Of a stretch of DNA of 64,000 bases, positions 51,900 to 59,717 are shown one piece after another. The DNA comes from an uncultured Bacilli bacterium (lineage in GTDB: Bacteria; Bacillota_I; Bacilli_A; RF39; UBA660). The notes beneath the pieces were generated by a model. That model saw only the letters and a program-made list of their open reading frames with translations. It was not told the DNA's origin and searched no databases. Position 1 is the first letter of the stretch; the number at the start of each line of letters is the position of its first letter. The position numbers and the translations under genes were made by a program. The stretch covers positions 1-64,000 of the forward strand of contig CAJUTK010000004.1 of assembly GCA_910589375.1 (NCBI GenBank), read 5' to 3'.

Positions 51900-52728
51900 G
51901 CATGGAAGAATTATAAAACAATTAAGTAATGATTATTTTGTAGAAATAGAAAATGAAATAGTCGTTTGTAAAGCAAGGGGAAAATTTAGAAAGTTAGGAA
52001 TTACTCCCTTAGTTGGAGATTTCGTTTTAGTAGATTATGATAATCAATACATATTAGAAATTGAAAAGAGAAAAAATGAACTTGTAAGACCTAGTATTGC
52101 TAATGTTACTCAGGCTCTTATTGTAAATAGTGTAGAAATTCCAGAATTCTCTCCTAATTTATTAGATAAATTACTTGTTACGATTGAGCATAATCACATT
52201 AAACCTATTATTTGTTTTACTAAATTGGATTTAGTGTCAGATGCTAAAAAAGAGGAAATTCAGAAGTACCAAGAGTATTATCGAAAGATTGGTTATTCTG
52301 TTTATAATAATTCTGATCCCAAAATAAAAGAAATTATAAAAGATAATGTGACTGTTTTTGCAGGACAAAGTGGTGCTGGAAAAAGTACCTTATTAAATAT
52401 GCTAGATGCTAATTTAAATCTTCAAACTGGTGAAGTTTCTCATGCCTTAGGAAGAGGAAAACATACTACTAGACATGTTGAATTAATTCCTATTTTGGGA
52501 GGATTAGTAGCAGACACACCAGGATTTAGTGCACTCGATTTTAAAGACTATGAGGAATATGAGATTAGAGATGGATTTATAGAATTTTCGAGTTATAGTG
52601 ATACTTGTAGGTACCGAGATTGTATGCATCGCAATGAAGAAGAATGCGGAGTAAAAGAAGCTTTAAAGAATGGTGATATTTTATCTAGCAGATATGAAAA
52701 CTATATTAAGTTTTTAGATAAAAGATAG
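51892..52728 (+). CDS. rsgA: Ribosome small-subunit GTPase RsgA
   Basis: 278 residues, circularly permuted GTPase: OB fold, then G4 TKLD (about 103-106), G1 GQSGAGKST (about 158-166), G3 DTPGF, and the zinc cluster CRYRDCMHRNEEECGV. It checks maturation of the 30S subunit. The ATG at 51892 overlaps the prkC stop (ATGAATAA), with GGTGGA upstream. An ATG at 51883 is less well placed. Confidence 0.95.
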   Translation: MNKHGRIIKQLSNDYFVEIENEIVVCKARGKFRKLGITPLVGDFVLVDYDNQYILEIEKRKNELVRPSIANVTQALIVNSVEIPEFSPNLLDKLLVTIEHNHIKPIICFTKLDLVSDAKKEEIQKYQEYYRKIGYSVYNNSDPKIKEIIKDNVTVFAGQSGAGKSTLLNMLDANLNLQTGEVSHALGRGKHTTRHVELIPILGGLVADTPGFSALDFKDYEEYEIRDGFIEFSSYSDTCRYRDCMHRNEEECGVKEALKNGDILSSRYENYIKFLDKR

Positions 52729-52747
52729 AATGTTTTCTATCTTTTTG
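52720..52747 (+). terminator. Terminator after rsgA
   Basis: AAAGATAGAA, loop TGTT, TTCTATCTTT, then T. Confidence 0.8.
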
Positions 52748-52796
52748 TTTGCTATTTTTTTCTTATTTTTGTATACTAATTGATAGAAGGTGATTT

Positions 52797-54092
52797 ATGA
52801 TTTTACATGACGTTAATAGCGAAGACTATCTATACTTAAGATTGTTAGGAGAAAGCAAAGATTATCCTTTTTATTATAGTCATTTAAAAGAAGGAACAAT
52901 TCTTAGGTTTCAATTAGAAAATTTAAGTAAATGGCTATGGAGAAGTAACGTATTTAAGAATCTAGATTGTTTTCATTTTGAGGAAAGAAAGAAAAAGTCA
53001 AGAAAAGCTTATTCACCGCTTGATATTTATAGTAAAATTACTGTAGTGAAAGATATTGATTTATTAATCAATATGGATGCTAAAGATGTGTTATTAATGG
53101 ATGAATGGTTGTGGGATAGACTACATTCTAGTGAAAGACCTATCATGACATCGGCTAATCAATTAAGTTTTTTATTTGGAACAGAAAAATCAAAAAGCCC
53201 AATAGAGAGAAATTGGTATCATCTAGAACATACAAAATTATTTCGTCCTGATGGGAAAGAGGTACAGGGAAGTTCTATTTTTGAAATGGATACTCCAAGA
53301 ATGGCTTTACCAGAGAATACTTTATTGAGCCTTCCTAGTTCTTTTATTGATAAGAAAAATAATGGTGGTAAAATAGTAGATTGCTATCAGTTTGGAAATG
53401 AAACTGTTATAGTTGTTCCTTTAAGAAGAGGAGATATCATAGATTTTTCATCTCCAGTTACTACCTTATTATTTTTAAGACAAGATGTTTTAAGATTACT
53501 TTTAAATACAGAAGCAGTAAGTGAACAAGAACATCTAAAATATTTTGAAAGAGATTTTGAAGGATACTTACCAACGATAGGAAGAAGATATTTTAAATTG
53601 CATGATTATTTAAAGTTACGTAGATTAAATGATTTGTTTGATTCTAAAGTTTGGGCAGAAATTAGGAAAAGAAGCAGTACTTTTCAAAATCCATTTTCCT
53701 ATTATGGAAATGATTATCGAGTTTCTAAAGTATGTTTCGATGGTGAAGGATATATTCGCTATATTTGGTGTAGTGATGAACCTATTGTAGAACATGAATT
53801 ATCTAAAATAGCAGACCGTGTTAGTTTTGAAGAGGCACAAGCTCTTTATGAAAAAGAACAGAAGAATAAAAAAAGAGAAGAAGAGGAAAAAGAACTACAA
53901 AGAAGGGCAACAGAATATGTTGAAAAGAATAAAGGGCGATACAATAAATTACAAAAGAGAAATCCTAATTTAACATATGTAGATTTTATGAGAATAGATT
54001 CTGCTGAACAAGGACGTGTTAAAAAGGAGACTGTGAAAAGATTATTGTTAGTTTTAAATTATAGAAGAGATATTTTAAAGAAAAAGGAGTGA
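52797..54092 (+). CDS. Unrecognised protein between rsgA and rpe
   Basis: 431 residues, no membrane helix. Visible parts: LYLRLLGESKDYPFYYSHL near the N-terminus, several Trp-rich stretches (LSKWLWRSNVF, DEWLWDRLHS), NWYHLEHTKLFRPDG, a central beta region around ETVIVVPLRRGDIIDF, and a strongly charged coiled coil (about 350-385) before a basic C-terminus (RVKKETVKRLLLVLNYRRD). I know no family. GAAGGTGA precedes the ATG, and its last bases come just before the rpe start, so it shares the rpe transcript. It stands where Bacillus has rsgA directly followed by rpe. Confidence 0.7.
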   Translation: MILHDVNSEDYLYLRLLGESKDYPFYYSHLKEGTILRFQLENLSKWLWRSNVFKNLDCFHFEERKKKSRKAYSPLDIYSKITVVKDIDLLINMDAKDVLLMDEWLWDRLHSSERPIMTSANQLSFLFGTEKSKSPIERNWYHLEHTKLFRPDGKEVQGSSIFEMDTPRMALPENTLLSLPSSFIDKKNNGGKIVDCYQFGNETVIVVPLRRGDIIDFSSPVTTLLFLRQDVLRLLLNTEAVSEQEHLKYFERDFEGYLPTIGRRYFKLHDYLKLRRLNDLFDSKVWAEIRKRSSTFQNPFSYYGNDYRVSKVCFDGEGYIRYIWCSDEPIVEHELSKIADRVSFEEAQALYEKEQKNKKREEEEKELQRRATEYVEKNKGRYNKLQKRNPNLTYVDFMRIDSAEQGRVKKETVKRLLLVLNYRRDILKKKE

Positions 54093-54097
54093 TAAAT

Positions 54098-54709
54098 GTG
54101 ATAGCAATAACTTTATTAAGTATAAAAGATGATAACGAAAAGATAAAAGAAATGTATTCTTTAAATCCCGATTATATTCATGTAGATGTTATGGATGGAA
54201 AGTTTGTAAGCAATGTAGTAGATTTTAAAGAGTTACCAGAAACTAGTATTCCAAAAGACGTTCATTTGATGGTCTATGATATAAAGAAGTATGTAGACTA
54301 TTATTCTAAATATAGTCCAGAGTATATTACCTTTCATTTTGAAGCAACTGATAATGTAGGAGAAATGATTAGTTACATTAAAAGTAAAAATAGTAAGGTA
54401 GGAATTGCAATTAATCAAGAAACTTCAGTAGAGCAATTAGAACCATATTTAGGTCAAATAGATTTAGTGCTTGTTATGAGCATTATTCCTGGTAGTGGGG
54501 GACAGAAATTTATAGAAGGTAGCAATGATAAAATAGATGAGTTAAAACGGTTAAGAGATGAGAAAAAATATTCTTATGTGATAGAAGTAGATGGTGGCAT
54601 TAATAACATTACCAAAGATTACTGTAAGAATGCTGATATTTTAGCAGTAGGTAGTTATCTTACACTAAGTGAGAATTACCAAGAAAAGTATCAAAGTATG
54701 TTAAAATAA
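54098..54709 (+). CDS. rpe: Ribulose-phosphate 3-epimerase
   Basis: 203 residues, TIM barrel. DYIHVDVMDGKFVSNV (about 23-38) has the metal Asp, VHLMVYD the metal His, and YITFHFEAT, LVLVMSIIPGSGGQKFI and EVDGGINN are the remaining family blocks. The usual PSILSADF start is ITLLSIKDDN here. GTG 54098 follows AAGGAG; another GTG at 54089 overlaps the end of the previous gene and lies in the ribosome site. Role: pentose phosphate interconversion. Confidence 0.9.
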   Translation: MIAITLLSIKDDNEKIKEMYSLNPDYIHVDVMDGKFVSNVVDFKELPETSIPKDVHLMVYDIKKYVDYYSKYSPEYITFHFEATDNVGEMISYIKSKNSKVGIAINQETSVEQLEPYLGQIDLVLVMSIIPGSGGQKFIEGSNDKIDELKRLRDEKKYSYVIEVDGGINNITKDYCKNADILAVGSYLTLSENYQEKYQSMLK

Positions 54710-54773
54710 GATATAGAAATGCTTGAAAAACCTAGGAATTTATTATATACTATATATATTGCGGAGGGATAAT

Positions 54774-56027
54774 ATGGAAAACAAAAATGAAAAGAAAATT
54801 ACAATTAAGATAGATGGTGAAGAGTGGTCAAAACTTGTAGATGACGCTTTTCATAAAGCTAATAAAAAAGCTAAAATAGCAGGATTTAGACCTGGTAAAG
54901 CTCCTAAAGATATTTTTGTGAAACACTACGGAATGGAATCTTTATATTATGAAGCTTCTAATAAAGCTGTAGAAGTAGCTTATGAAAAAATGTTAGATGA
55001 AAATAGTGATTTAGATATCGTTACACAACCAACTGTAGATATTCATAATATTGGAGAAGATGGAGTTGAATTTGAATTTACTTTAACTTTAAAACCAGAA
55101 GTAAAATTAGGTACTTATAAAGGTTTAAAAGCTAAAAAGGAAAAAGTAAAAGTAACGAAAGAAGAAATTGAAGAATCAATTAACCATATGCGTGAGCATT
55201 ATAAAGAAAATGTATTAAAAGATGGTGCCATTGCTAATGGTGATATAGCTGTTATTGACTTTGAGGGATTTAAAGATGGAAAAGCTTTCGATGGTGGAAA
55301 GGGAGAAAATTATTCTCTAGAAATTGGAAGTAATACTTTTATTCCTGGATTTGAAGAACAACTAATTGGTAAAAAATCTGGAGAGGAAGTAGAAGTAAAT
55401 GTTACTTTCCCAGAAGAATATCATTCAGAAGATTTAAAAGGTGCAAAAGCTACTTTTAAGGTAAAAATTCATGAAGTAAAAGAAGTGAAAGTTCCTGAAT
55501 TAGATGAAGACTTCTTTAGTGATTTAGGAATGGAAGGAATTGATTCTAAAGAGTCTCTAGAAAAACAAGTAAAAGAAAATATTACTACTCAAAAGGAAAG
55601 AAAAGCAGATGATGAGTGGTTAGATGCTTTACTTGAAGAGGCAGCATCTACTATGAAAGTAGATATTCCAGAAGTAATGATTGAAGACGAAACTTCTAGA
55701 ATGATTCAAGAATTTGCTCAAAATGTACAAATGCAAGGTATTTCTTTAGATCAATTTTTCCAATTTTCTGGAATGACAGAAGAAAAATTAAAAGATGAAT
55801 ATAAAGAACAAGCAACAAAAAGAGTTACTTATCGTTTAATGATTGAAGCAATTATTAAAGCTGAGAAAATTGATGTTACAGAAGAAGAATTAAATAAAGA
55901 AGCAGAAGAGATGGCTTCTAAGTACCAAATGAGTAAAGAAGAGTTCTTTGAGCGTTTTGGAGAAGAAATGATTCGTTATGACTTAAAGGTACATAAAGTA
56001 TTTAATTTATTAAAAGGAGAGAAATAA
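54774..56027 (+). CDS. tig: Trigger factor
   Basis: 417 residues. The ribosome-binding domain has the GFRPGKAPKDIF signature (about 40-51), the central PPIase (FKBP-like) domain has GDIAVIDFEGFKDGKAFDGG, and a helical chaperone domain is rich in EEL/KEE. It binds nascent chains at the ribosome exit. The ATG at 54774 has GGAGGG 6 bases before it; the longer in-frame extension from 54723 is not supported by a ribosome site. Confidence 0.96.
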   Translation: MENKNEKKITIKIDGEEWSKLVDDAFHKANKKAKIAGFRPGKAPKDIFVKHYGMESLYYEASNKAVEVAYEKMLDENSDLDIVTQPTVDIHNIGEDGVEFEFTLTLKPEVKLGTYKGLKAKKEKVKVTKEEIEESINHMREHYKENVLKDGAIANGDIAVIDFEGFKDGKAFDGGKGENYSLEIGSNTFIPGFEEQLIGKKSGEEVEVNVTFPEEYHSEDLKGAKATFKVKIHEVKEVKVPELDEDFFSDLGMEGIDSKESLEKQVKENITTQKERKADDEWLDALLEEAASTMKVDIPEVMIEDETSRMIQEFAQNVQMQGISLDQFFQFSGMTEEKLKDEYKEQATKRVTYRLMIEAIIKAEKIDVTEEELNKEAEEMASKYQMSKEEFFERFGEEMIRYDLKVHKVFNLLKGEK

Positions 56028-56040
56028 TTCTCTTTTTTTA
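56013..56040 (+). terminator. Terminator of tig
   Basis: AGAGAA (56018-56023) pairs with TTCTCT (56028-56033), extended by G-U pairs, then T. Confidence 0.7.
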
Positions 56041-56060
56041 TTAGCGTTTTACAAAAAAAT

Positions 56061-56089
56061 AAAAATGTTTAGAATTCTAAACATTTTTT
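56061..56089. terminator. Palindromic bidirectional terminator
   Basis: AAAAATGTTTAGAA directly followed by TTCTAAACATTTTT. It serves the minus-strand HAD gene (overlapping its end) and backs up tig. Confidence 0.75.
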
Positions 56090-56775
56090 ATATATTGAAA
56101 TAACTCTTTTTCTTTTTTATAGTTTGCATCACATTGAAAGTGTGAAACAGAAAATAGTCTTTCTTCTGGAGTTTTTCCAGGTGGTGTCACTAATATAGAA
56201 GTTCCACCATTAGAGAAGACAAACTTCATTGCATAATAATCAGTTAATCCATCTCCAATATAAATTAAATTGGTACAGTCATTTTCTTCTCTACCATGAA
56301 ATGTATTAATTTTTTTTATACAATCTACTTTTCCCTTATCAGATATTAATTTTTCAATTGCCTTTAGTTTTCCATTCTCATGAATAAAAGATGCTCCAAA
56401 TATTTTAGTAATATGTTTAGCAATTAAAGATGCGTATAGGTATTCTTCGATTCCTGATGTAACAATATAGTGAGAAATGTTTTTTCCTTCTATTTCTTTT
56501 ACATTAGAAAACCATTCTTCTATTCCCTCACAAAAGATAATGTCTTGAGCTCCTTTTGTTACATCATGAATTTCTAAACTGCTATTTTGTACAATTTCAA
56601 AAAACGATTGAAACCAGCTTTCATAGACATCATTTATTCCATTATCTTTTAACTCTGCAATTTTTTGGTAAAATTCTTTTTCTGTGATACCACATTCTTT
56701 TAAAATAGGAAAAAATGGTACAGGAGAGGGGGTTAACGTTCCATCAAAGTCATAAACGATTTGTACTTCTTTCAT
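56077..56775 (-). CDS. HAD-superfamily phosphatase
   Basis: 232 residues. The motif I loop is VYDFDGTLTPSP (residues 7-18), motif II is IVTSGIEEY, and motif III/IV is a Lys plus YIGDGLTDYYAMKF. The long insert between motifs I and II forms a helical cap. It is a hydrolase of phosphomonoesters, with sequence nearest to phosphoserine-phosphatase-like HADs, but the substrate is unknown. It is minus-strand, 21 bases downstream of rodA, so probably co-transcribed. Confidence 0.85.
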   Translation of the reverse strand: MKEVQIVYDFDGTLTPSPVPFFPILKECGITEKEFYQKIAELKDNGINDVYESWFQSFFEIVQNSSLEIHDVTKGAQDIIFCEGIEEWFSNVKEIEGKNISHYIVTSGIEEYLYASLIAKHITKIFGASFIHENGKLKAIEKLISDKGKVDCIKKINTFHGREENDCTNLIYIGDGLTDYYAMKFVFSNGGTSILVTPPGKTPEERLFSVSHFQCDANYKKEKELFQYIKNV

Positions 56776-56796
56776 TTTATCACCAAATTTATTATA

Positions 56797-57930
56797 TCAT
56801 GAAAAGACTCTATTTTTTTTATTTTCATTAGCAATATTTAAAAGAATGCCCAACATTAGCATATAGCTTAATAAACTAGATCCACCATAACTAATAAAAG
56901 GAAGAGTGATTCCAGTAATAGGAATTACACCATAGGTCATTCCGATATTTTGAAATTGTTGATAAATTAACATGGCAACAATCCCACTAATAATATATTT
57001 AGCAGTTTTATTTTTGCTCTTTAAAGCAAGAATGATAAGGCGAATATCAAAATATAATAGTAGTCCAAATAATAAAATAGAACCTAAAAATCCAAAGTTA
57101 GAAGAGAAAATTGCAAAGATAAAGTCAGTTTGTGGTTCTGGAAAATAGATTGGGGTTTTATTATATCCCATTCCTAGTAATCCACCAGCTCCAATTGCAG
57201 ACATTCCTCTTTCTAATTGATAACCACTTTTACTAGACCAATCTAATAATCTATCTACTCTTAGGAAAAAACTAGTTCCAAAGATATCTATAAATAAATC
57301 TGTATTTAGAAAATATAGGCCAAGAATAGTTGTTAAAAAGATTCCACAAATAGAAAATAAAAGGAGAAACCATCGATATCTAATTCCTGATACAAACAGC
57401 ATGATGAGAGTAATTAATAAATAAATTAAAACTACACCAGTATCTGGTTGTAAAAAGGTGAGAATAGAGGGAATAAATACAACGATGCATACTTTTATTA
57501 AAAAGATAAATTCTTCTTTTAATGTAGGAGAGGAGTACTTTTTTTGAAATTTATCAATCATATTACTTAATGTTAAAATTAAAACAATTTTCATAAACTC
57601 ACTTGGTTGAAATACTCCAATCTTAGGAATGACAAACCAACATTTAGAGTTATGGATTGGTTCACCAAAAAAGAGAAGTAATAGTAACAATAATACAAAT
57701 AATCCATATAAATACCAAGAGTATTTCATAATTCTTTTGTTTCCGACTATGATAACGAATATAATGCCAATACTGCCAATAATGTACCATATAATTTGTT
57801 TTAGGGCGTAGTGATTTTCTTCTAGTAATAGACTTTCTGCACTATTAATAGAAGTGATTCCGATAATAGCAAACAAAATAATAGGTAAAAGGATAGAAAA
57901 ATCTAATTGAAACTTTTTTTTCGTTAACAT
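56797..57930 (-). CDS. rodA: Peptidoglycan glycosyltransferase RodA/FtsW (SEDS)
   Basis: 377 residues, about ten membrane helices. SEDS motifs are IPKIGVFQPSEFMKI (about 105-119), TFLQPDTGVVLIY, QLERGMSAIGAGGLLGMG, PEPQTDFIFAIF and GVIPITGITLPFISYGGSSLL. It polymerises lipid II; RodA (elongation) is preferred over FtsW by the PEPQTDFIFA form. AAGGTGATTGC precedes the ATG. A Spo0A-box-like sequence lies near its -35 region. Confidence 0.93.
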   Translation of the reverse strand: MLTKKKFQLDFSILLPIILFAIIGITSINSAESLLLEENHYALKQIIWYIIGSIGIIFVIIVGNKRIMKYSWYLYGLFVLLLLLLLFFGEPIHNSKCWFVIPKIGVFQPSEFMKIVLILTLSNMIDKFQKKYSSPTLKEEFIFLIKVCIVVFIPSILTFLQPDTGVVLIYLLITLIMLFVSGIRYRWFLLLFSICGIFLTTILGLYFLNTDLFIDIFGTSFFLRVDRLLDWSSKSGYQLERGMSAIGAGGLLGMGYNKTPIYFPEPQTDFIFAIFSSNFGFLGSILLFGLLLYFDIRLIILALKSKNKTAKYIISGIVAMLIYQQFQNIGMTYGVIPITGITLPFISYGGSSLLSYMLMLGILLNIANENKKNRVFS

Positions 57931-57990
57931 GCAATCACCTTTTCAATATATTACACTAATTACCCTTATTATACAATGAAAAAGTAGATA

Positions 57991-58002
57991 TTTTGTCGAA
58001 AA
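57991..58002 (+). promoter_or_regulatory. Spo0A-box-like site between rodA and the EIIB-like gene
   Basis: TTTTGTCGAAAA contains the full extended 0A box TTGTCGAA. It lies about 45 bases upstream of the -10 (58045-58050) of the EIIB-like gene and at the -35 region of the divergent rodA promoter. Confidence 0.55.
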
Positions 58003-58068
58003 ATGGTAAGTCTACAAAAGGTTTCTTTTTTTTGAAATTTATAGTATAATGAGTAATAGGTGATTAAT

Positions 58069-58389
58069 ATGGATTCTTATATTTGGCAATATGTCATTAT
58101 CATTGGAATATTGTTAGTAGTAGCAGTAGCTATTATAAAATCAAAGAAAAGGGATTTTAAGTTTGAAGCTAATAAATTAGTAGAATTATTAGGTGGAATT
58201 GATAATATTAAAAACTATGATTTTAATAAATCTAGATTCGTAGTAGATTTAAAGGACGTATCTAAAGCAAATAAAGAGGGTATTCAAAAGATGGGTGCCC
58301 AAGGAATTGTTGAAATTGATAACCAACTTAAAATTATACTAGGTGAGGATGCAAAACAAATTAAAAAGTATATTAAAGAATTAAAGTGA
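58069..58389 (+). CDS. Membrane-anchored EIIB(Glc)-like domain without the phosphorylatable Cys
   Basis: 106 residues. One membrane helix (YVIIIGILLVVAVAIIKS) is followed by a soluble domain of the PTS EIIB glucose family: ANKLVELLGGIDNIKNYDF, VVDLKDVSKANKEGIQKMGAQGIVEI and LKIILGEDAKQIKKYI. Active EIIB has a CaTRLR motif after the LGGxxNI block; here NKSRFVV stands in its place, with no Cys in the protein. It cannot take part in PTS phosphotransfer and may be a binding or scaffold protein. AGGTGA is 6-7 bases before the ATG at 58069, close to the promoter. A terminator follows, then the kinase gene. Confidence 0.75.
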   Translation: MDSYIWQYVIIIGILLVVAVAIIKSKKRDFKFEANKLVELLGGIDNIKNYDFNKSRFVVDLKDVSKANKEGIQKMGAQGIVEIDNQLKIILGEDAKQIKKYIKELK

Positions 58390-58406
58390 TTATTCACTTT
58401 TTTTTT
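58383..58406 (+). terminator. Terminator of the EIIB-like gene
   Basis: AAAGTGA, short loop TTAT, TCACTTT, then T8. Confidence 0.8.
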
Positions 58407-58412
58407 GCAAAA

Positions 58413-58433
58413 TACGACAATATTCGACAAAAA
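58413..58433 (-). promoter_or_regulatory. Tandem Spo0A-box-like sites before the KinB-like kinase gene
   Basis: On the minus strand: TTTTTGTCGAATATTGTCGTA, one full 0A box (TTGTCGAA) next to a one-mismatch copy (TTGTCGTA). The full box ends about 10 bases before a TATTAT -10 (58443-58448), a usual place for an activator. Confidence 0.55.
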
Positions 58434-58461
58434 GTTACGATATATTATATTTGGTGATAGT

Positions 58462-59676
58462 ATGAATATATTTGAAATGTTAATTTTAAACATGATTTTA
58501 ATTTCTTACCCTTTATTAATCTATATTATTTATATTGTAGCAAATAAAAATATCAATAAGTCTGAAAAAGACATCTTTTTTGACTTTATATTGATAACTT
58601 CTATTTTTTTAGCCATGCGTTATGGAAGTTATTTTGACAGCACATTAAGATCCTTCTTTTTAGGGAGTGTTGTCTTTCTTTCTCTTATAAAAAAAAGATA
58701 TGCAATGTCTATTATTTTAGAAGGAATTGTATTAACTTCTTATTATCCTGATTTTTATTCCCTTTTATTTTTCTTTTGGGTATATACTATTATAAATTTC
58801 TTAGTATATATTTATCATCGTTACGATAATTTTAAATTATCTCTTTTATCAAGTTATCTGCTTTTCTATAATAGTAGTTTCTTTGTATGGTTTTTAATTT
58901 TTGATTTAAAGAAAGCTTATTATGCTATTATTTTAATTGTTGTTTACACTATCCTAATAAAATTTTTGATGATGATTGTTACGCAAGGAGAGCATATTAT
59001 GAAAACCCATATTGCATTTAAAGAACTTCAAAAAGAACAAAAAATTCGATTATCTCTTTTCAAAATTACTCATGAAATAAAAAATCCTGTTGCTGTTTGT
59101 AAAGCCTATTTAGATATGTTTGATGTAGATAATAAAGAACATGCTAAAAAGTATATCCCAATTCTTCAAAATGAGATTGAAAGATTACTATTATTGTTAC
59201 AGGACTTTTTATTAGTGAATAAATCTAATATGCGCTACGAAATTATGGATATTAATATGTTATTAGAAGATGTTTCTAAAAATATTCAACCTTTAATGGA
59301 TGAAAATCATATTACTTTTTGTGTAGACACTATAGATGACGAATTATTTATTAATGGAGATTATAATAGACTCAGTCAAGTTATGGTAAATATTTTAAAG
59401 AATAGTGTGGAAGCACAGGCAAAGAAAATTACATTAAGAACTAATTTAACAAGTCAAGCATTAGAAGTTTTTGTTTTAGATAATGGTCAGGGAATGGATA
59501 GTGAAATTGTCTCTAAAATTTATGAGCCCTTTTATACAACCAAACCACGAGGTAGTGGGTTAGGTGTTTCTTTATCCAGTGAGATTATTAATGCTCATCA
59601 TGGTTCTATAGAGTATAGCTCTAAAGTAGGGTTAGGAACAAGTGTGAAAATTACTTTGCCTCTTTGTATTTTCTAG
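58462..59676 (+). CDS. Multi-pass sensor histidine kinase, KinB-like (sporulation kinase candidate)
   Basis: 404 residues. Five to six membrane helices fill residues about 5-180 with little outside sequence, like KinB. The HisKA domain has the phosphoacceptor His in KITHEIKNPVAVCKAYLDM (about 204-222). The HATPase domain has N (QVMVNILKNSVEAQ), G1 (DNGQGM) and G2 (PRGSGLGVSLSSEII). No response regulator gene is beside it. It could feed phosphate to Spo0A through a relay. ATG 58462 follows GGTGATAGT; the longer in-frame extension is unsupported. Spo0A-box-like sites precede it. The sporulation role is inferred. Confidence 0.85.
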   Translation: MNIFEMLILNMILISYPLLIYIIYIVANKNINKSEKDIFFDFILITSIFLAMRYGSYFDSTLRSFFLGSVVFLSLIKKRYAMSIILEGIVLTSYYPDFYSLLFFFWVYTIINFLVYIYHRYDNFKLSLLSSYLLFYNSSFFVWFLIFDLKKAYYAIILIVVYTILIKFLMMIVTQGEHIMKTHIAFKELQKEQKIRLSLFKITHEIKNPVAVCKAYLDMFDVDNKEHAKKYIPILQNEIERLLLLLQDFLLVNKSNMRYEIMDINMLLEDVSKNIQPLMDENHITFCVDTIDDELFINGDYNRLSQVMVNILKNSVEAQAKKITLRTNLTSQALEVFVLDNGQGMDSEIVSKIYEPFYTTKPRGSGLGVSLSSEIINAHHGSIEYSSKVGLGTSVKITLPLCIF

Positions 59677-59717
59677 TATTTTTTCTTGAAATATGATAAA
59701 ATGATAAGGGTGATGAT

